Shown here piece after piece: positions 27,792-36,271 of a DNA stretch of 64,000 nt. Under the pieces are notes generated by a model. It was not told the origin of the DNA. It worked only from the letters and a program-made list of their open reading frames with translations, and did no database searches. Each line of letters begins with the position of its first letter. The stretch's first letter is position 1. The stretch spans positions 1,450,060 to 1,514,059 of the forward strand of contig NZ_WAGX01000005.1 of the NCBI RefSeq assembly GCF_008830185.1. The letters run 5' to 3'. The DNA is from Candidatus Galacturonatibacter soehngenii (GTDB lineage Bacteria; Bacillota; Clostridia; Lachnospirales; Lachnospiraceae). The translations under genes and the position numbers were made by a program.

Positions 27792-28193
27792 TTAACTTTC
27801 AACTTCATACGCATACGGCAACAATTCTTTTGCCAACACTTTTCCTAAGGTATTATTTCCTGTAGAAATGATAACTTCACAATTTGGTGTATAATCACTT
27901 AATATTTGACGACAATTTCCGCATGGAGGTATTACTTCTTCCCCTTCTTTGCCACGAACTGCTACAATTGATACAAACTCCCTTTCACCATGTGCAATTG
28001 CATTACCAAGCGCAACCTGCTCTGCACAAGCACCATGTATGGAATAGACATTGATACCTTTATATATTTTACCGCTTTTACCTCTCACCGCTGCTCCAAC
28101 CGTATGATTAAAATTTTCACTGTCATAATTTAAGACGATTACCTCTTGAGCCATTTTTACTAATTCATTATCTTTTTCATTTAGTAATTTCAT
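27792..28193 (-). CDS. cdd: Cytidine deaminase
   Basis: A 133-residue zinc enzyme. Seen: GACAEQVALGNAIAHG (the zinc Cys and catalytic Glu in CAE) and VIPPCGNCRQILSDY (the PCxxC zinc pair), with AAVRGKSGKIYKGINVYS before them. It deaminates cytidine or deoxycytidine to uridine in pyrimidine salvage. The length matches homotetrameric Cdd. It lacks the usual LLxAA(x)ARxxAYAPYS opening in strict form, having MAQEVIVLNYDSENFNHTVG instead, so it may be a divergent member with an altered substrate. Monocistronic. Confidence 0.8.
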   Translation of the reverse strand: MKLLNEKDNELVKMAQEVIVLNYDSENFNHTVGAAVRGKSGKIYKGINVYSIHGACAEQVALGNAIAHGEREFVSIVAVRGKEGEEVIPPCGNCRQILSDYTPNCEVIISTGNNTLGKVLAKELLPYAYEVES

Positions 28194-28322
28194 TTTATCA
28201 CCCTTATTTTATATTTATAAATTTTATTATACACTCAGCATTGCTTACTAACAATATTTAGTTCTCTGTGCATAATTAAATGCAATTTATATTCTAAAAC
28301 TCAAAGGCCAAATTTTTATTCT

Positions 28323-29132
28323 TTATGATAACTGTGAAGCAACACATCCTCCATCACAGAGGATATCCACTCCAGTCAAGTAGCTAAGCTTTTTATCTGC
28401 AATATAACGGAATAAGTACGCAATTTCCTCCACTTTTCCATAACGCTTTATTGCGCATTTTTCTATGAAATCCTTGCTTATCTCTTTTTCCATTTCTCCC
28501 ATTGGAGTTTCAAATAATCCCGGCGAAACTGAAACAATACGTATTCCCTTTTGTGCAAACTTTTTAGCATCTGTCTTTGCATACCAGATTACAAAATTTT
28601 TGGAGATTCCATATGAAACACCTGTCCGATGCTTTTTAGGTAGTAAATTCACTCGTTGCATCATTTTCTTCATAAACTGTCTATGACTGATTCTAGATAA
28701 TTTGTAATGTTTATTTGGCATTATAATTTCTGGTATCATATACCCAGACATAGATGACACATCGATTAAGCAAGAACCATTTTCCATATACTGAAAGAAT
28801 ACATCATTTACATGAATCGTACCAAGTGCATTTACCTTCATTATTGCTTCAGCATCCGCCATGTTGGGTGACATGCCAGCAGCATGAATTACGGATTTAA
28901 TACATCCTAACTTCGAGGCATGTTTTGCTAATTTTTCTACTGATTTTTTGTCCGACACATCACATGCAAATGCCTCTGCATCAATACCTAATTCTGTTAA
29001 CTCGTCGATTGCTTTTTTTAATTTCTCAACTGTTCTTCCAGAAATAATTATATAATGATCTTGCCCCATTACTTTGGCAGTTGCAAGTCCCATACCACTT
29101 CCGCCACCTGTTATTACACATATATTTTTCAT
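28323..29132 (-). CDS. Short-chain dehydrogenase/reductase
   Basis: A 269-residue SDR. The N-terminal TGGGSGMGLA is the dinucleotide-binding loop. AFACDVSD, VIHAAGMSP, LIDVSSMSGYM (catalytic Ser) and VSYGISKNF (YxxxK) form the active site, and VSPGLFETPM follows. An insert of ~35 basic residues (NKHYKLSRISHRQFMKKMMQ and on) between the Ser and Tyr elements is larger than usual and may shape the substrate pocket. It follows the next SDR by 40 bases, so the two are cotranscribed from a promoter near 30040. The substrate is unknown. Confidence 0.88.
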   Translation of the reverse strand: MKNICVITGGGSGMGLATAKVMGQDHYIIISGRTVEKLKKAIDELTELGIDAEAFACDVSDKKSVEKLAKHASKLGCIKSVIHAAGMSPNMADAEAIMKVNALGTIHVNDVFFQYMENGSCLIDVSSMSGYMIPEIIMPNKHYKLSRISHRQFMKKMMQRVNLLPKKHRTGVSYGISKNFVIWYAKTDAKKFAQKGIRIVSVSPGLFETPMGEMEKEISKDFIEKCAIKRYGKVEEIAYLFRYIADKKLSYLTGVDILCDGGCVASQLS

Positions 29133-29172
29133 TATATACCCTCTTTTCTTAATTATAAACTGTTCTATTTTT

Positions 29173-29967
29173 TTATTGTAACTCTAACATTTTCTTCATT
29201 AGTTTAATCGCTAGCTTTGGATGAAACTTATACAATATATTCATTAAATTTGCATCTTTTCCAATAAACATACGGAATTTATTCTTTTCTATACAGCTGA
29301 TAATTAGTTTAGCTGCTCTATTTGGAGTTAATAAAAGACTTACCCCTTTGGCATTCATATCTGCTGTTTTTCCTCCAATTTCAGAGTTTTTCATAATGTT
29401 GGTAGCAATCCCTCCTGGAATTATAACGGAAACACCAACATTTGTTTCATTTAATTCTGCATATAAGGCTTCTGTCATTAGCTTCACAGCTGCCTTTGAA
29501 GCCCCATAAATACTTTGTCCTGGAACAGGGAAAAAACCTCCCATACTAGATACATTGGTAATATGGGCCTCTGGCCTTTTCTTTAGAACTGGTAAGAATG
29601 CTTTTGTCATATACAGTGTTCCAAAAAAGTTTACGTTCATTACTTTATTAATTTGATCCATATCGATTTCATCTACATCAATAAAAGGCTGAATGATTCC
29701 TGCACAGTTAATAATTCCATCAACCTGGCCATGATAGGAAGTTACTTCCTCTACTAAATTGTTAACAGCTTCCTGTTCTGAAATGTTTACAGTATGTAAC
29801 GATAATTTTTTATTTTTACCTGAGAGTGCATATGTTTCATCCAGTCCATTTTTATTTAAGTCAACTGCTGCTACTTTAGCTCCCTTGTTCAGTAAAGTCA
29901 AAACCAATTCTCTTCCGACACCATTTCCTCCACCTGTTACAACCATTACTTTGTTTTCTAATTGCAT
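29173..29967 (-). CDS. Short-chain dehydrogenase/reductase
   Basis: A 264-residue classical SDR: VTGGGNGVGRELV (cofactor loop), AAVDLNKNGLDE (acidic end of beta-2, favouring NAD(H)), INCAGIIQPF (NAG-like), ITNVSSMGGFFP (Ser), SIYGASKAAVKLM (YxxxK) and VSVIIPGGIATNI. The C-terminal 50 residues are basic and hydrophobic (LMNILYKFHPKLAIKLMKKM), which could associate with the membrane, as in some lipid- or retinol-type SDRs (inference). AAAGGAG precedes the ATG. It is the first gene of a two-SDR operon whose promoter carries a motif shared with the rightward SDR at 32110. Confidence 0.9.
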   Translation of the reverse strand: MQLENKVMVVTGGGNGVGRELVLTLLNKGAKVAAVDLNKNGLDETYALSGKNKKLSLHTVNISEQEAVNNLVEEVTSYHGQVDGIINCAGIIQPFIDVDEIDMDQINKVMNVNFFGTLYMTKAFLPVLKKRPEAHITNVSSMGGFFPVPGQSIYGASKAAVKLMTEALYAELNETNVGVSVIIPGGIATNIMKNSEIGGKTADMNAKGVSLLLTPNRAAKLIISCIEKNKFRMFIGKDANLMNILYKFHPKLAIKLMKKMLELQ

Positions 29968-30036
29968 ACCCTTCTCCTTTAACCTATGTAAATTACTTTT
30001 TTCATTTTATTATAGGTATAAACTCATACATATATC

Positions 30037-30053
30037 TATTGTACCTTTGGGAA
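30037..30053 (-). promoter_or_regulatory. 17-base promoter motif shared by two SDR units (copy 1)
   Basis: On the leftward strand this reads TTCCCAAAGGTACAATA, ending in a TACAAT that can serve as -10. It lies 70-86 bases upstream of the SDR start at 29967. The identical 17 bases occur at 32017-32033 before the rightward SDR. Confidence 0.65.
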
Positions 30054-30065
30054 CAGCAGCTTAAT

Positions 30066-30704
30066 CTAAATGACTACGATTTTTCTTATAATAGATAAGG
30101 TTACTGCCTCTGTTCTTGAATTTACTTCTAGTTTTCGATAGACACTCGTTAGATGAGCTTTTACTGTTCTTTCCGTAATCCCCATGTCAATGGCAATTTC
30201 TTTACTTGTTGCTCCTTTTACCACTTTTTTAAGTACAGTTAATTCTTTTTTTGTCAAATTCCAATCTTTGATAGCTTCAATTTGCTTTTTTTTCTTATTA
30301 TCTTCAGGTAATATATTCAAAGATTTGCTAATTTCTCCTTTTGAAACCTGCAAAACCATCTGAACCATCTCTTCTCTTTTCGCATCCTTTAGCAAAAAAC
30401 CTTTTATTCCAAACGACATTGCACTCCTAATTACATCTTGGTCATCAATGGTAGTAAGAATAACAACACTTGTTGTATTATTTATTTTTTTTTTCTCTTT
30501 TAAGAATTTCAGTCCATCCATAACGGGCATACTAATATCTAGTAAAATCAAATCATATGTCTTATGTCTAATTAAATTAAGGGCCTCTTCTCCATTAATT
30601 GCTTCATCTGCAATTTCTATCTTGTCTTCCGTCTTAAGAATTAACTTAAGCCCCTCTCTTACAATAGGATGATCATCTACAATTAAAACTTTAATTTTCT
30701 TCAT
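30066..30704 (-). CDS. NarL/LuxR-type response regulator
   Basis: About 212 residues. The receiver domain is KVLIVDDHPIVREGLKLIL (acidic pair), LILLDISMPVMDGLKFL (phosphoacceptor Asp), VVILTTIDDQDV and LLKDAKREEMVQ (Lys). The C-terminal LuxR HTH reads LTKKELTVLKKVVKGATSKE, then ITERTVKAHLTSVYRKL. The open frame extends to 30779, but the ATG at 30704 (MKKIKVLIVDD) has AAGGAG just upstream and overlaps the kinase gene by 14 bases, so it is the likely start. It probably controls the flanking SDR genes, whose promoters share a motif (inference). Confidence 0.92.
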   Translation of the reverse strand: MKKIKVLIVDDHPIVREGLKLILKTEDKIEIADEAINGEEALNLIRHKTYDLILLDISMPVMDGLKFLKEKKKINNTTSVVILTTIDDQDVIRSAMSFGIKGFLLKDAKREEMVQMVLQVSKGEISKSLNILPEDNKKKKQIEAIKDWNLTKKELTVLKKVVKGATSKEIAIDMGITERTVKAHLTSVYRKLEVNSRTEAVTLSIIRKIVVI

Positions 30705-31899
30705 CGCTCTCTCCTTTGATTCTATTTGGAACAGGTACAACCAAGGTAACACAGGTTCCTTTTCTCTTATGGCTATCAATCAATAGCTCTCCCTGTATCG
30801 TTTTTGCCCTTTCTTTTAATCCAATGATTCCATAATGTCCATATAAACGATTAAAATGAAAATAATCAAACCCTATGCCATTATCTTCAATTCGTATGGC
30901 TATCTTATCTGATTCTAGTGAGATATTTATTATAACTTTTGATGCTTTTGCATGCTTTTTGACATTTGTTAATATTTCTCGAACAATAAAAGTAACATTT
31001 TTGTAAATTATATGGGATACTTCAACATTACCATCCCAGTTTATAAAAACATCCGCATTAGAATCTTCTTTGAAACGTTCAACTTCTTCTTTAATTAAAT
31101 TTCCAAGATTCCTCCACTCTTCATTATGTAGCCTCAAATCTCGAATAAGTTCTCTTGCTTCCTTTAAATTATCTCTTACTTGGCTAATTGCATTTTGCGC
31201 TATCTCTTTGCTTTTCTCTGTATTTTCTTCTTCTATATTTAATTGTAATACCTCAAGCTTCATAAGAACACCTGCTAAACCTTGCGAAAGTGTATCATGT
31301 ATGTCTCTTGCCAGCTTTTGTCTTTCCTTTTCTCTTGTTACTTCTTCAAGTTTATCGTAGGTAGCTTCTAGTTCAAACAATAGCCTTTGGGATCTTTCAT
31401 AAGCTCTTATCTGCCTTGTATAAAAGTAACCATAACTAGAAATTGCTGAAGTAATAAGTATAAGTAATGAAATAGAATACAACAAATCTTTAAGACCTTG
31501 ATAAAAATAAATGGTACTTATATAAATGGTATAGTAATAACAGATCGAATATAATATCTTCTTTCCATCTTTTAAAAGATGTATGCTCTGAGCTAATATA
31601 AGGGGGATTAGACCAAGATATGCTGCTTGATAATTCTCTTTGATAAAGAGAGACAGAGTAAAAATAATTACTCCTTGAACCAAAAAGTATAAGAATAAGT
31701 TACTTTTAAAAATTTGTTCTCTAGAAAGATACATTATAATATGAAGTAAAATTACAACAGAAAATCCAAATATAGACTTTGCATTCCAATTATGAGCATT
31801 TTGAAAAAATACAGTAGCTGTATAGGCCATTAAAACTCCACCTATAATTGGGAATTCTATTGCAAATATATTTTTCTTTGTTTTATTCTTAGTTTCCAT
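30691..31899 (-). CDS. NarL-family sensor histidine kinase (HisKA_3)
   Basis: About 402 residues. Five or six hydrophobic helices fill residues ~10-170 with only short loops. Then come a coiled segment (LEATYDKLEEVTREKERQ) and the HisKA_3 box RQKLARDIHDTLSQGLAGVL with the phospho-His, and ATPase boxes EILTNVKKHAKASKV (N box), IEDNGIGFD (G1) and GHYGIIGLKERAKTI (G2). With almost no extracellular domain it may sense membrane state or a hydrophobic signal, as LiaS/DesK-type kinases do (inference). The ATG at 31899 has GGAG eight bases upstream; an ATG at 31923 has none. Confidence 0.9.
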   Translation of the reverse strand: METKNKTKKNIFAIEFPIIGGVLMAYTATVFFQNAHNWNAKSIFGFSVVILLHIIMYLSREQIFKSNLFLYFLVQGVIIFTLSLFIKENYQAAYLGLIPLILAQSIHLLKDGKKILYSICYYYTIYISTIYFYQGLKDLLYSISLLILITSAISSYGYFYTRQIRAYERSQRLLFELEATYDKLEEVTREKERQKLARDIHDTLSQGLAGVLMKLEVLQLNIEEENTEKSKEIAQNAISQVRDNLKEARELIRDLRLHNEEWRNLGNLIKEEVERFKEDSNADVFINWDGNVEVSHIIYKNVTFIVREILTNVKKHAKASKVIINISLESDKIAIRIEDNGIGFDYFHFNRLYGHYGIIGLKERAKTIQGELLIDSHKRKGTCVTLVVPVPNRIKGESDEEN

Positions 31900-32016
31900 A
31901 GCACTTTCTCCATAGTATAACATATTTTAGCTATTTTAGCACACAGAAAAAAACATGCATTTATATATTTGTTTTTATATTTGATTTTTAGTGATTGAGG
32001 TTAATTGAATTAGTCC

Positions 32017-32033
32017 TTCCCAAAGGTACAATA
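32017..32033 (+). promoter_or_regulatory. 17-base promoter motif shared by two SDR units (copy 2)
   Basis: TTCCCAAAGGTACAATA, identical to the leftward copy at 30037-30053. It ends in a possible -10 TACAAT, with TTGAAT 16 bases upstream as a possible -35. It lies 77-93 bases before the SDR start at 32110. Confidence 0.65.
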
Positions 32034-32109
32034 TAAATTGAATATGGATTTCTATAGAATAAAACTATCTTGTGTAAAGAAGAAAATCATAATATAGGAG
32101 GAAAAAATC

Positions 32110-32913
32110 ATGGATTTTGATAGTGTGAAAGGTAAAGTGGCAATCATAACAGGTGCGAGCAGTGGAATTGGTAAAGCAATTGCTATGTGTTATGCTAAGG
32201 CTGGGATAAAGGTAGTATGTGCTAACCGCAACTCCCAAAAAGGTGAGGAGACTGTAAATACGATTAAGTCTGCTGGCGGTGATGCAGTTTTCTTTCAAGC
32301 TGATGTGAGCAAAGCAGAAAATGTAAAGGAGCTTGTTGATTTTGCAGTTCATACATATGGTCGATTGGATGGAATGGTTAATAATGCTGGAATCGGACTA
32401 GGAGGAACTCCGCTTCATGAATATAGTCTGGATGAATATGATAACATTATGTCACTAAATTTAAAAAGTGTATTTACTGCTATGAAATATGCTTCACAAG
32501 CAATCCTAAAATCAAAGTCAGAAGGTGGATTTATTATTAATGTTTCTTCTATAGCAGGGCTTATGCCTCAGTCTGGGCAAAGTTTATATACTTCAACAAA
32601 GTTTGGTGTTATCGGTATGACCAAATCTGCTTCTTTGGAATACGCTCCTTACAACATAACTGTAAATGCCATTTGTCCGGGCTATACCGTAACTCCAATT
32701 TTTGGCGATGCCCCAGATGCTGCTATGAACTTTTTTTGTTCTGCTTGCCCTACTGGACGAATGGGGCAGCCTGAGGAATGTGCTTACCTCGCATTGTTTT
32801 TAGCTTCTGACATGGCACGCTATATCAGCGGTGCTGCGATTCCTGTAGATGGTGCATTATCCGCAGGAGCAAGAAATGTAATTCAATGGAAGCATCCTGA
32901 AATATTAGATTAA
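32110..32913 (+). CDS. Short-chain dehydrogenase/reductase
   Basis: A 267-residue classical SDR: IITGASSGIGKAIA (cofactor loop), VCANRNSQKGEET (Asn-Arg after beta-2, compatible with NADP(H)), MVNNAGIGLGG (NNAG), INVSSIAGLMP (Ser), LYTSTKFGVIG (YxxxK) and VNAICPGYTVTPI. AGGAGG precedes the ATG. It is transcribed divergently from the kinase gene and shares a promoter motif with the leftward SDR operon. The substrate is unknown; steroid, sugar-alcohol and acyl substrates are all possible for this family. Confidence 0.92.
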   Translation: MDFDSVKGKVAIITGASSGIGKAIAMCYAKAGIKVVCANRNSQKGEETVNTIKSAGGDAVFFQADVSKAENVKELVDFAVHTYGRLDGMVNNAGIGLGGTPLHEYSLDEYDNIMSLNLKSVFTAMKYASQAILKSKSEGGFIINVSSIAGLMPQSGQSLYTSTKFGVIGMTKSASLEYAPYNITVNAICPGYTVTPIFGDAPDAAMNFFCSACPTGRMGQPEECAYLALFLASDMARYISGAAIPVDGALSAGARNVIQWKHPEILD

Positions 32914-32937
32914 AATTATTATTGACTCAATTAACAA

Positions 32938-33003
32938 AAGGCATCCAAAAGCTAACCTTATGGTGTGAATACACACCGCCTACGGTTGGCCTTTGTTTGC
33001 CTT
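32938..33003. other. Imperfect long hairpin between convergent genes
   Basis: The outer arms (AAGGCATCC... and ...TTTGCCTT) pair imperfectly, and an inner perfect stem pairs GGTGTG with CACACC over four bases. It lies between the convergent SDR and GH1 genes and could end the SDR transcript, but no clear T-tract follows. Confidence 0.4.
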
Positions 33004-33071
33004 AAATACAATTAACTGGTGATATAAAAGTTTACTTTAATTTCTAATAGAAGAATACGTCCAAATAGTTT

Positions 33072-34364
33072 CTATTTTGGAGCAAATGAACCTAATACTT
33101 GCAAACTATCCTTTGGATATCTCGTCTGCGTAGTGCGATCCACTGCAATAAGACCAAATGTCATGGAATACCCCTTCTGCCATTCAAAGTTATCAAGCAA
33201 TGTCCAGTACATATAACCTTTTAGAGGAATTCCATCATCTATACATGCTTGTATCCCTTCTATGGCTTCTCGAATAAACTCACAACGTCTTGCATCATTG
33301 TCAGTAGCAATACCATTTTCTGTTACAATCAAAGCTCCCTTAAATTCTTCTGCTACCTTTCTTACCACATTGGCAATACCAAGTGGATAGTCTTCATATC
33401 CCATCTGTGTGCGTGGTGCACTTTCGGCTGGCTGTACTACGCCATTTGAATCAAATAGTTTTCTTGAATAACACTGCACTCCAAGAAAATCATCATCTTT
33501 AATAAATGGAAGGTAATGTAAGAATTCTTCCTCCCATTCTTTTTTTGCATGTGCTTCTCCACCTTCCAAGGGTTGCATATCGTGAAGGGAGAGAGTCAGG
33601 CCGATTTTTAGATGAGGGCAAGCTTTCTTCATGGCATCTCTTGCTGCTTCATGTGCTCTCATTACAAGAATATCTCCCTTAGGTGTGCACTGGGATACAA
33701 AAGTATGAATCTTTGTTGGATCTTCTATACCAAAAGCTTGTGCTGCTTCTATCATGCCAAGCTTAATATTCTCTGGCATCATATTAATTCCCACCTGAAC
33801 ATCACTTTGTGCGGCCTGGCTTCCTACATTCCCGCCCATCATTCTCTTCATCATGTCTTTAATTAAAGCTGCAAGCTGAAGTCTCATATTTGCCTCATTG
33901 ATGGTACATACATATTCAAGTTCATCCCCAATTTCTTCAACCAGACGCTTACAATATGTTTGAAATTTTGTAACGACTTCTGGGTTTTCCCATCCTCCCT
34001 GCGTTATCAACCATTTTGGAGATGTAAAATGATGCATCGTTACAATTGGTGTAACTCCATTTTCTTTGCAGCATCTGATTACCTTACGATAATGTTCCAC
34101 TTCTTCTCTTTCCCAAGCATCTGGCTCTGGCTGTATTCTTGCCCATTCAATAGAGAAGCGGTATGTATTTAACCCTGCCCCTGCTAAAAGTCTGATATCT
34201 TCTTCATATCGGTTATAATGATCTACCGCGTCAAGAGATGGTTCATCAAAGCTGGAATGAGGAATCTGTTCTTGTACCCAGTAATCACTGTGAATGTTGT
34301 TACCTTCAACTTGATGTGCCGCTGTAGCTGCTCCAAGCATAAATTCTTTTGAAAATTTTTTCAT
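33072..34364 (-). CDS. GH1 family beta-glycosidase
   Basis: About 430 residues. The GH1 signature opens FMLGAATAAHQVEGN. The acid/base Glu lies in YVCTINEANM (Glu ~157, TINEA instead of the common TxNEP), and the nucleophile Glu in LIVTENGIA. YMYWTLLDNFEWQKGY is the conserved aglycone-site tail. It hydrolyses beta-glucosides or phospho-beta-glucosides; the partner symporter (not a PTS) points to unphosphorylated glycosides. An ATG at 34418 opens the frame, but the ATG at 34364 (MKKFSKEF) has AAAGG seven bases upstream. It follows the GPH symporter gene by 59 bases, forming a transport-and-cleave pair. Confidence 0.93.
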   Translation of the reverse strand: MKKFSKEFMLGAATAAHQVEGNNIHSDYWVQEQIPHSSFDEPSLDAVDHYNRYEEDIRLLAGAGLNTYRFSIEWARIQPEPDAWEREEVEHYRKVIRCCKENGVTPIVTMHHFTSPKWLITQGGWENPEVVTKFQTYCKRLVEEIGDELEYVCTINEANMRLQLAALIKDMMKRMMGGNVGSQAAQSDVQVGINMMPENIKLGMIEAAQAFGIEDPTKIHTFVSQCTPKGDILVMRAHEAARDAMKKACPHLKIGLTLSLHDMQPLEGGEAHAKKEWEEEFLHYLPFIKDDDFLGVQCYSRKLFDSNGVVQPAESAPRTQMGYEDYPLGIANVVRKVAEEFKGALIVTENGIATDNDARRCEFIREAIEGIQACIDDGIPLKGYMYWTLLDNFEWQKGYSMTFGLIAVDRTTQTRYPKDSLQVLGSFAPK

Positions 34365-34423
34365 AATATTACCTTTCTTTTTACATACATAATTTTTGTT
34401 ATTTAGCTTTCTAACCACAATGT

Positions 34424-35827
34424 TTAATTACTTAGCATTTCAGTCATACTGCAATCACTTAAACACTTTGACTCTTCCTTCTTTTCTTCTAGCTCTTTTT
34501 CTAACTGCGGAATTTTCTTTTCTAATTTACCAAGCACCAGTGCACATAGAATAATAAGTACAAAACAAATAAGTGGTACTATACTATATAGAACACGAAT
34601 CATAAGCAAGGCTCCTTCGGGTTGTACTGCACCTGCATTACTACTATATCCAGCCGCCCCTAAAAGAACCCCCACAATCCCTGCTCCTACACCATTAAAT
34701 ACTTTATTAGAAAAACTACTTAAAATATTTGTAGAACCTTCCATTCTCGGAAGGCCTATTGATTCATTATAGGTAGCCAGTTCCATTATTATAATAGCAC
34801 CTAAATAGGCGATTGGAAGGGAGGCCACGGTCATTAACACATTTCCAGCTATTAACATCGGCATATTAGATTTAGCCAAAAACATAAGCAGATACCCAAT
34901 AATTGCAGAAAAAGACCCACCAATAATAAGAGTAGATACATTGAATTTTTTCATTAATGTAGGAAAAATAAACATGACAGGTAGAACAACTACAGACATC
35001 ATTCCCATAATTCCCATTAATCCCAAATCACCTACAACATACTTAAAATAAAAGGTAGTGACATTTAGCCCCACTGTCATTTGATAAAATCCCATAATCC
35101 CTGCATATGCCCAAGCATATTTATTTTTTTTAAATAGCTCAATGATTTGCGTTAGGCTAACTTGCTGGCCCACTGCTCCAGCATCAATGGATGGATCTTC
35201 CTTGACATAGATAAATCTTAAAATTCCCAATCCTGCAAGAGGAAGTCCATAAATCAAAATTAATGTTCTCCATCCAGCTGTAGAAACAGCAAGTTTAGCC
35301 ATTAAAATCGGAAATGTTACTGAAATAATAATTGCTCCAATCATAGACAGTATCCCGCCATATGAAGCAACTTTTCCGATAACAACTTTGCTCTTAAAAG
35401 CTCTAATCATATAAGGTGTTTGGGATGCGCCAAGCATGGTAGAAAAAATAGAAAATACTAATGTATACATTACAAATACCCATACTGACTTTATTACTAA
35501 ACTCCAGTTCCCTGGACAAAAAAATAATAATATAGTACATCCCCATGCTCCTAAAATACACCACTCATAAGGGCGACCTTTTCCCCACCTGGTATTCGTA
35601 TTATCTACAAGAAATCCTGCAAAGATATCTGTTATACCGTCACATGTTTTGCTTGCCAGTAAAAGAGTACCTACTAATGCAGCTGGCATTCCTAATGCAT
35701 CAGTACAGAAAATCGTTAGATATGTCATAATAACGGTTACACAAGCAATTGATATATCTCTTGCCTTCCATGCTAAAAATTTTCCAACCGGAAGTCGATC
35801 CTGATTTGATAATTTTTCTGTTTTCAT
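34424..35827 (-). CDS. GPH-family glycoside:cation symporter (MelB-like)
   Basis: About 467 residues with ~12 membrane helices. DGITDIFAGFLVDNTNTRWG with KGRPYEW following is the GPH/MelB signature (cation-site Asp and the DxxxDxxxG pattern). A charged C-terminal tail ends the protein. It imports glycosides, pentosides or hexuronides with Na+ or H+. A TTG at 35845 opens the frame but sits at the GGAGG site; the ATG at 35827 (MKTEKLSN) is the likely start. It is divergent from the AraC-type regulator and upstream of the GH1 gene, so the regulator probably controls this operon (inference). Confidence 0.9.
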   Translation of the reverse strand: MKTEKLSNQDRLPVGKFLAWKARDISIACVTVIMTYLTIFCTDALGMPAALVGTLLLASKTCDGITDIFAGFLVDNTNTRWGKGRPYEWCILGAWGCTILLFFCPGNWSLVIKSVWVFVMYTLVFSIFSTMLGASQTPYMIRAFKSKVVIGKVASYGGILSMIGAIIISVTFPILMAKLAVSTAGWRTLILIYGLPLAGLGILRFIYVKEDPSIDAGAVGQQVSLTQIIELFKKNKYAWAYAGIMGFYQMTVGLNVTTFYFKYVVGDLGLMGIMGMMSVVVLPVMFIFPTLMKKFNVSTLIIGGSFSAIIGYLLMFLAKSNMPMLIAGNVLMTVASLPIAYLGAIIIMELATYNESIGLPRMEGSTNILSSFSNKVFNGVGAGIVGVLLGAAGYSSNAGAVQPEGALLMIRVLYSIVPLICFVLIILCALVLGKLEKKIPQLEKELEEKKEESKCLSDCSMTEMLSN

Positions 35828-36036
35828 AAAACTTTTCCTCCACAAATTTTATTTTCATATAAATAGCTTTCATTTAGATTTTATTTCTATTTTTCAATGC
35901 ACGAATTAGACAAGTAGCTATTTAATTTGATAATTTGCTTTTATTTCTGGTGTAAAACTAATTTTCTAATATAATAACTAATTTTATTATGTTTCTTTTT
36001 ATCTTTTCAGCTATAATTATAAAAGGAGGTGTTGCT

Positions 36037-36270
36037 ATGTATTTAAAACGTGACATTGATATTAAAAACTTCTTATTGCAGGTTACAAAATGTGCTGAAG
36101 ATGTTTTTTTCGAAACAACAGAAGGTGATGTCCTAAACTTATCTTCTACTTTAAGCCAATATGTATTTTGCTCAATTTCTATTCAACCCGAATACTGGGT
36201 TACTGGTACAATTCGTTGTGCAAATGCATCTGACTATAAAATTCTATCTGATTATTTGTTAGAGGTATAA
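36037..36270 (+). CDS. Small conserved-looking protein preceding the AraC regulator
   Basis: A 77-residue protein beginning MYLKRDIDIKNFLLQVTKC, with ETTEGDVLNLSSTLSQYVFC in the middle. There is no signal peptide or membrane helix. A textbook AGGAGG seven bases before the ATG at 36037 fixes the start. The stop is followed after one base by the ATG of the AraC-type regulator, so the two are cotranslated. I recognise the general look of short Clostridia proteins with a MYxKxxID start but know no function. The pairing suggests a regulatory or ligand-sensing role (inference). Confidence 0.7.
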   Translation: MYLKRDIDIKNFLLQVTKCAEDVFFETTEGDVLNLSSTLSQYVFCSISIQPEYWVTGTIRCANASDYKILSDYLLEV

Positions 36271-36271
36271 T

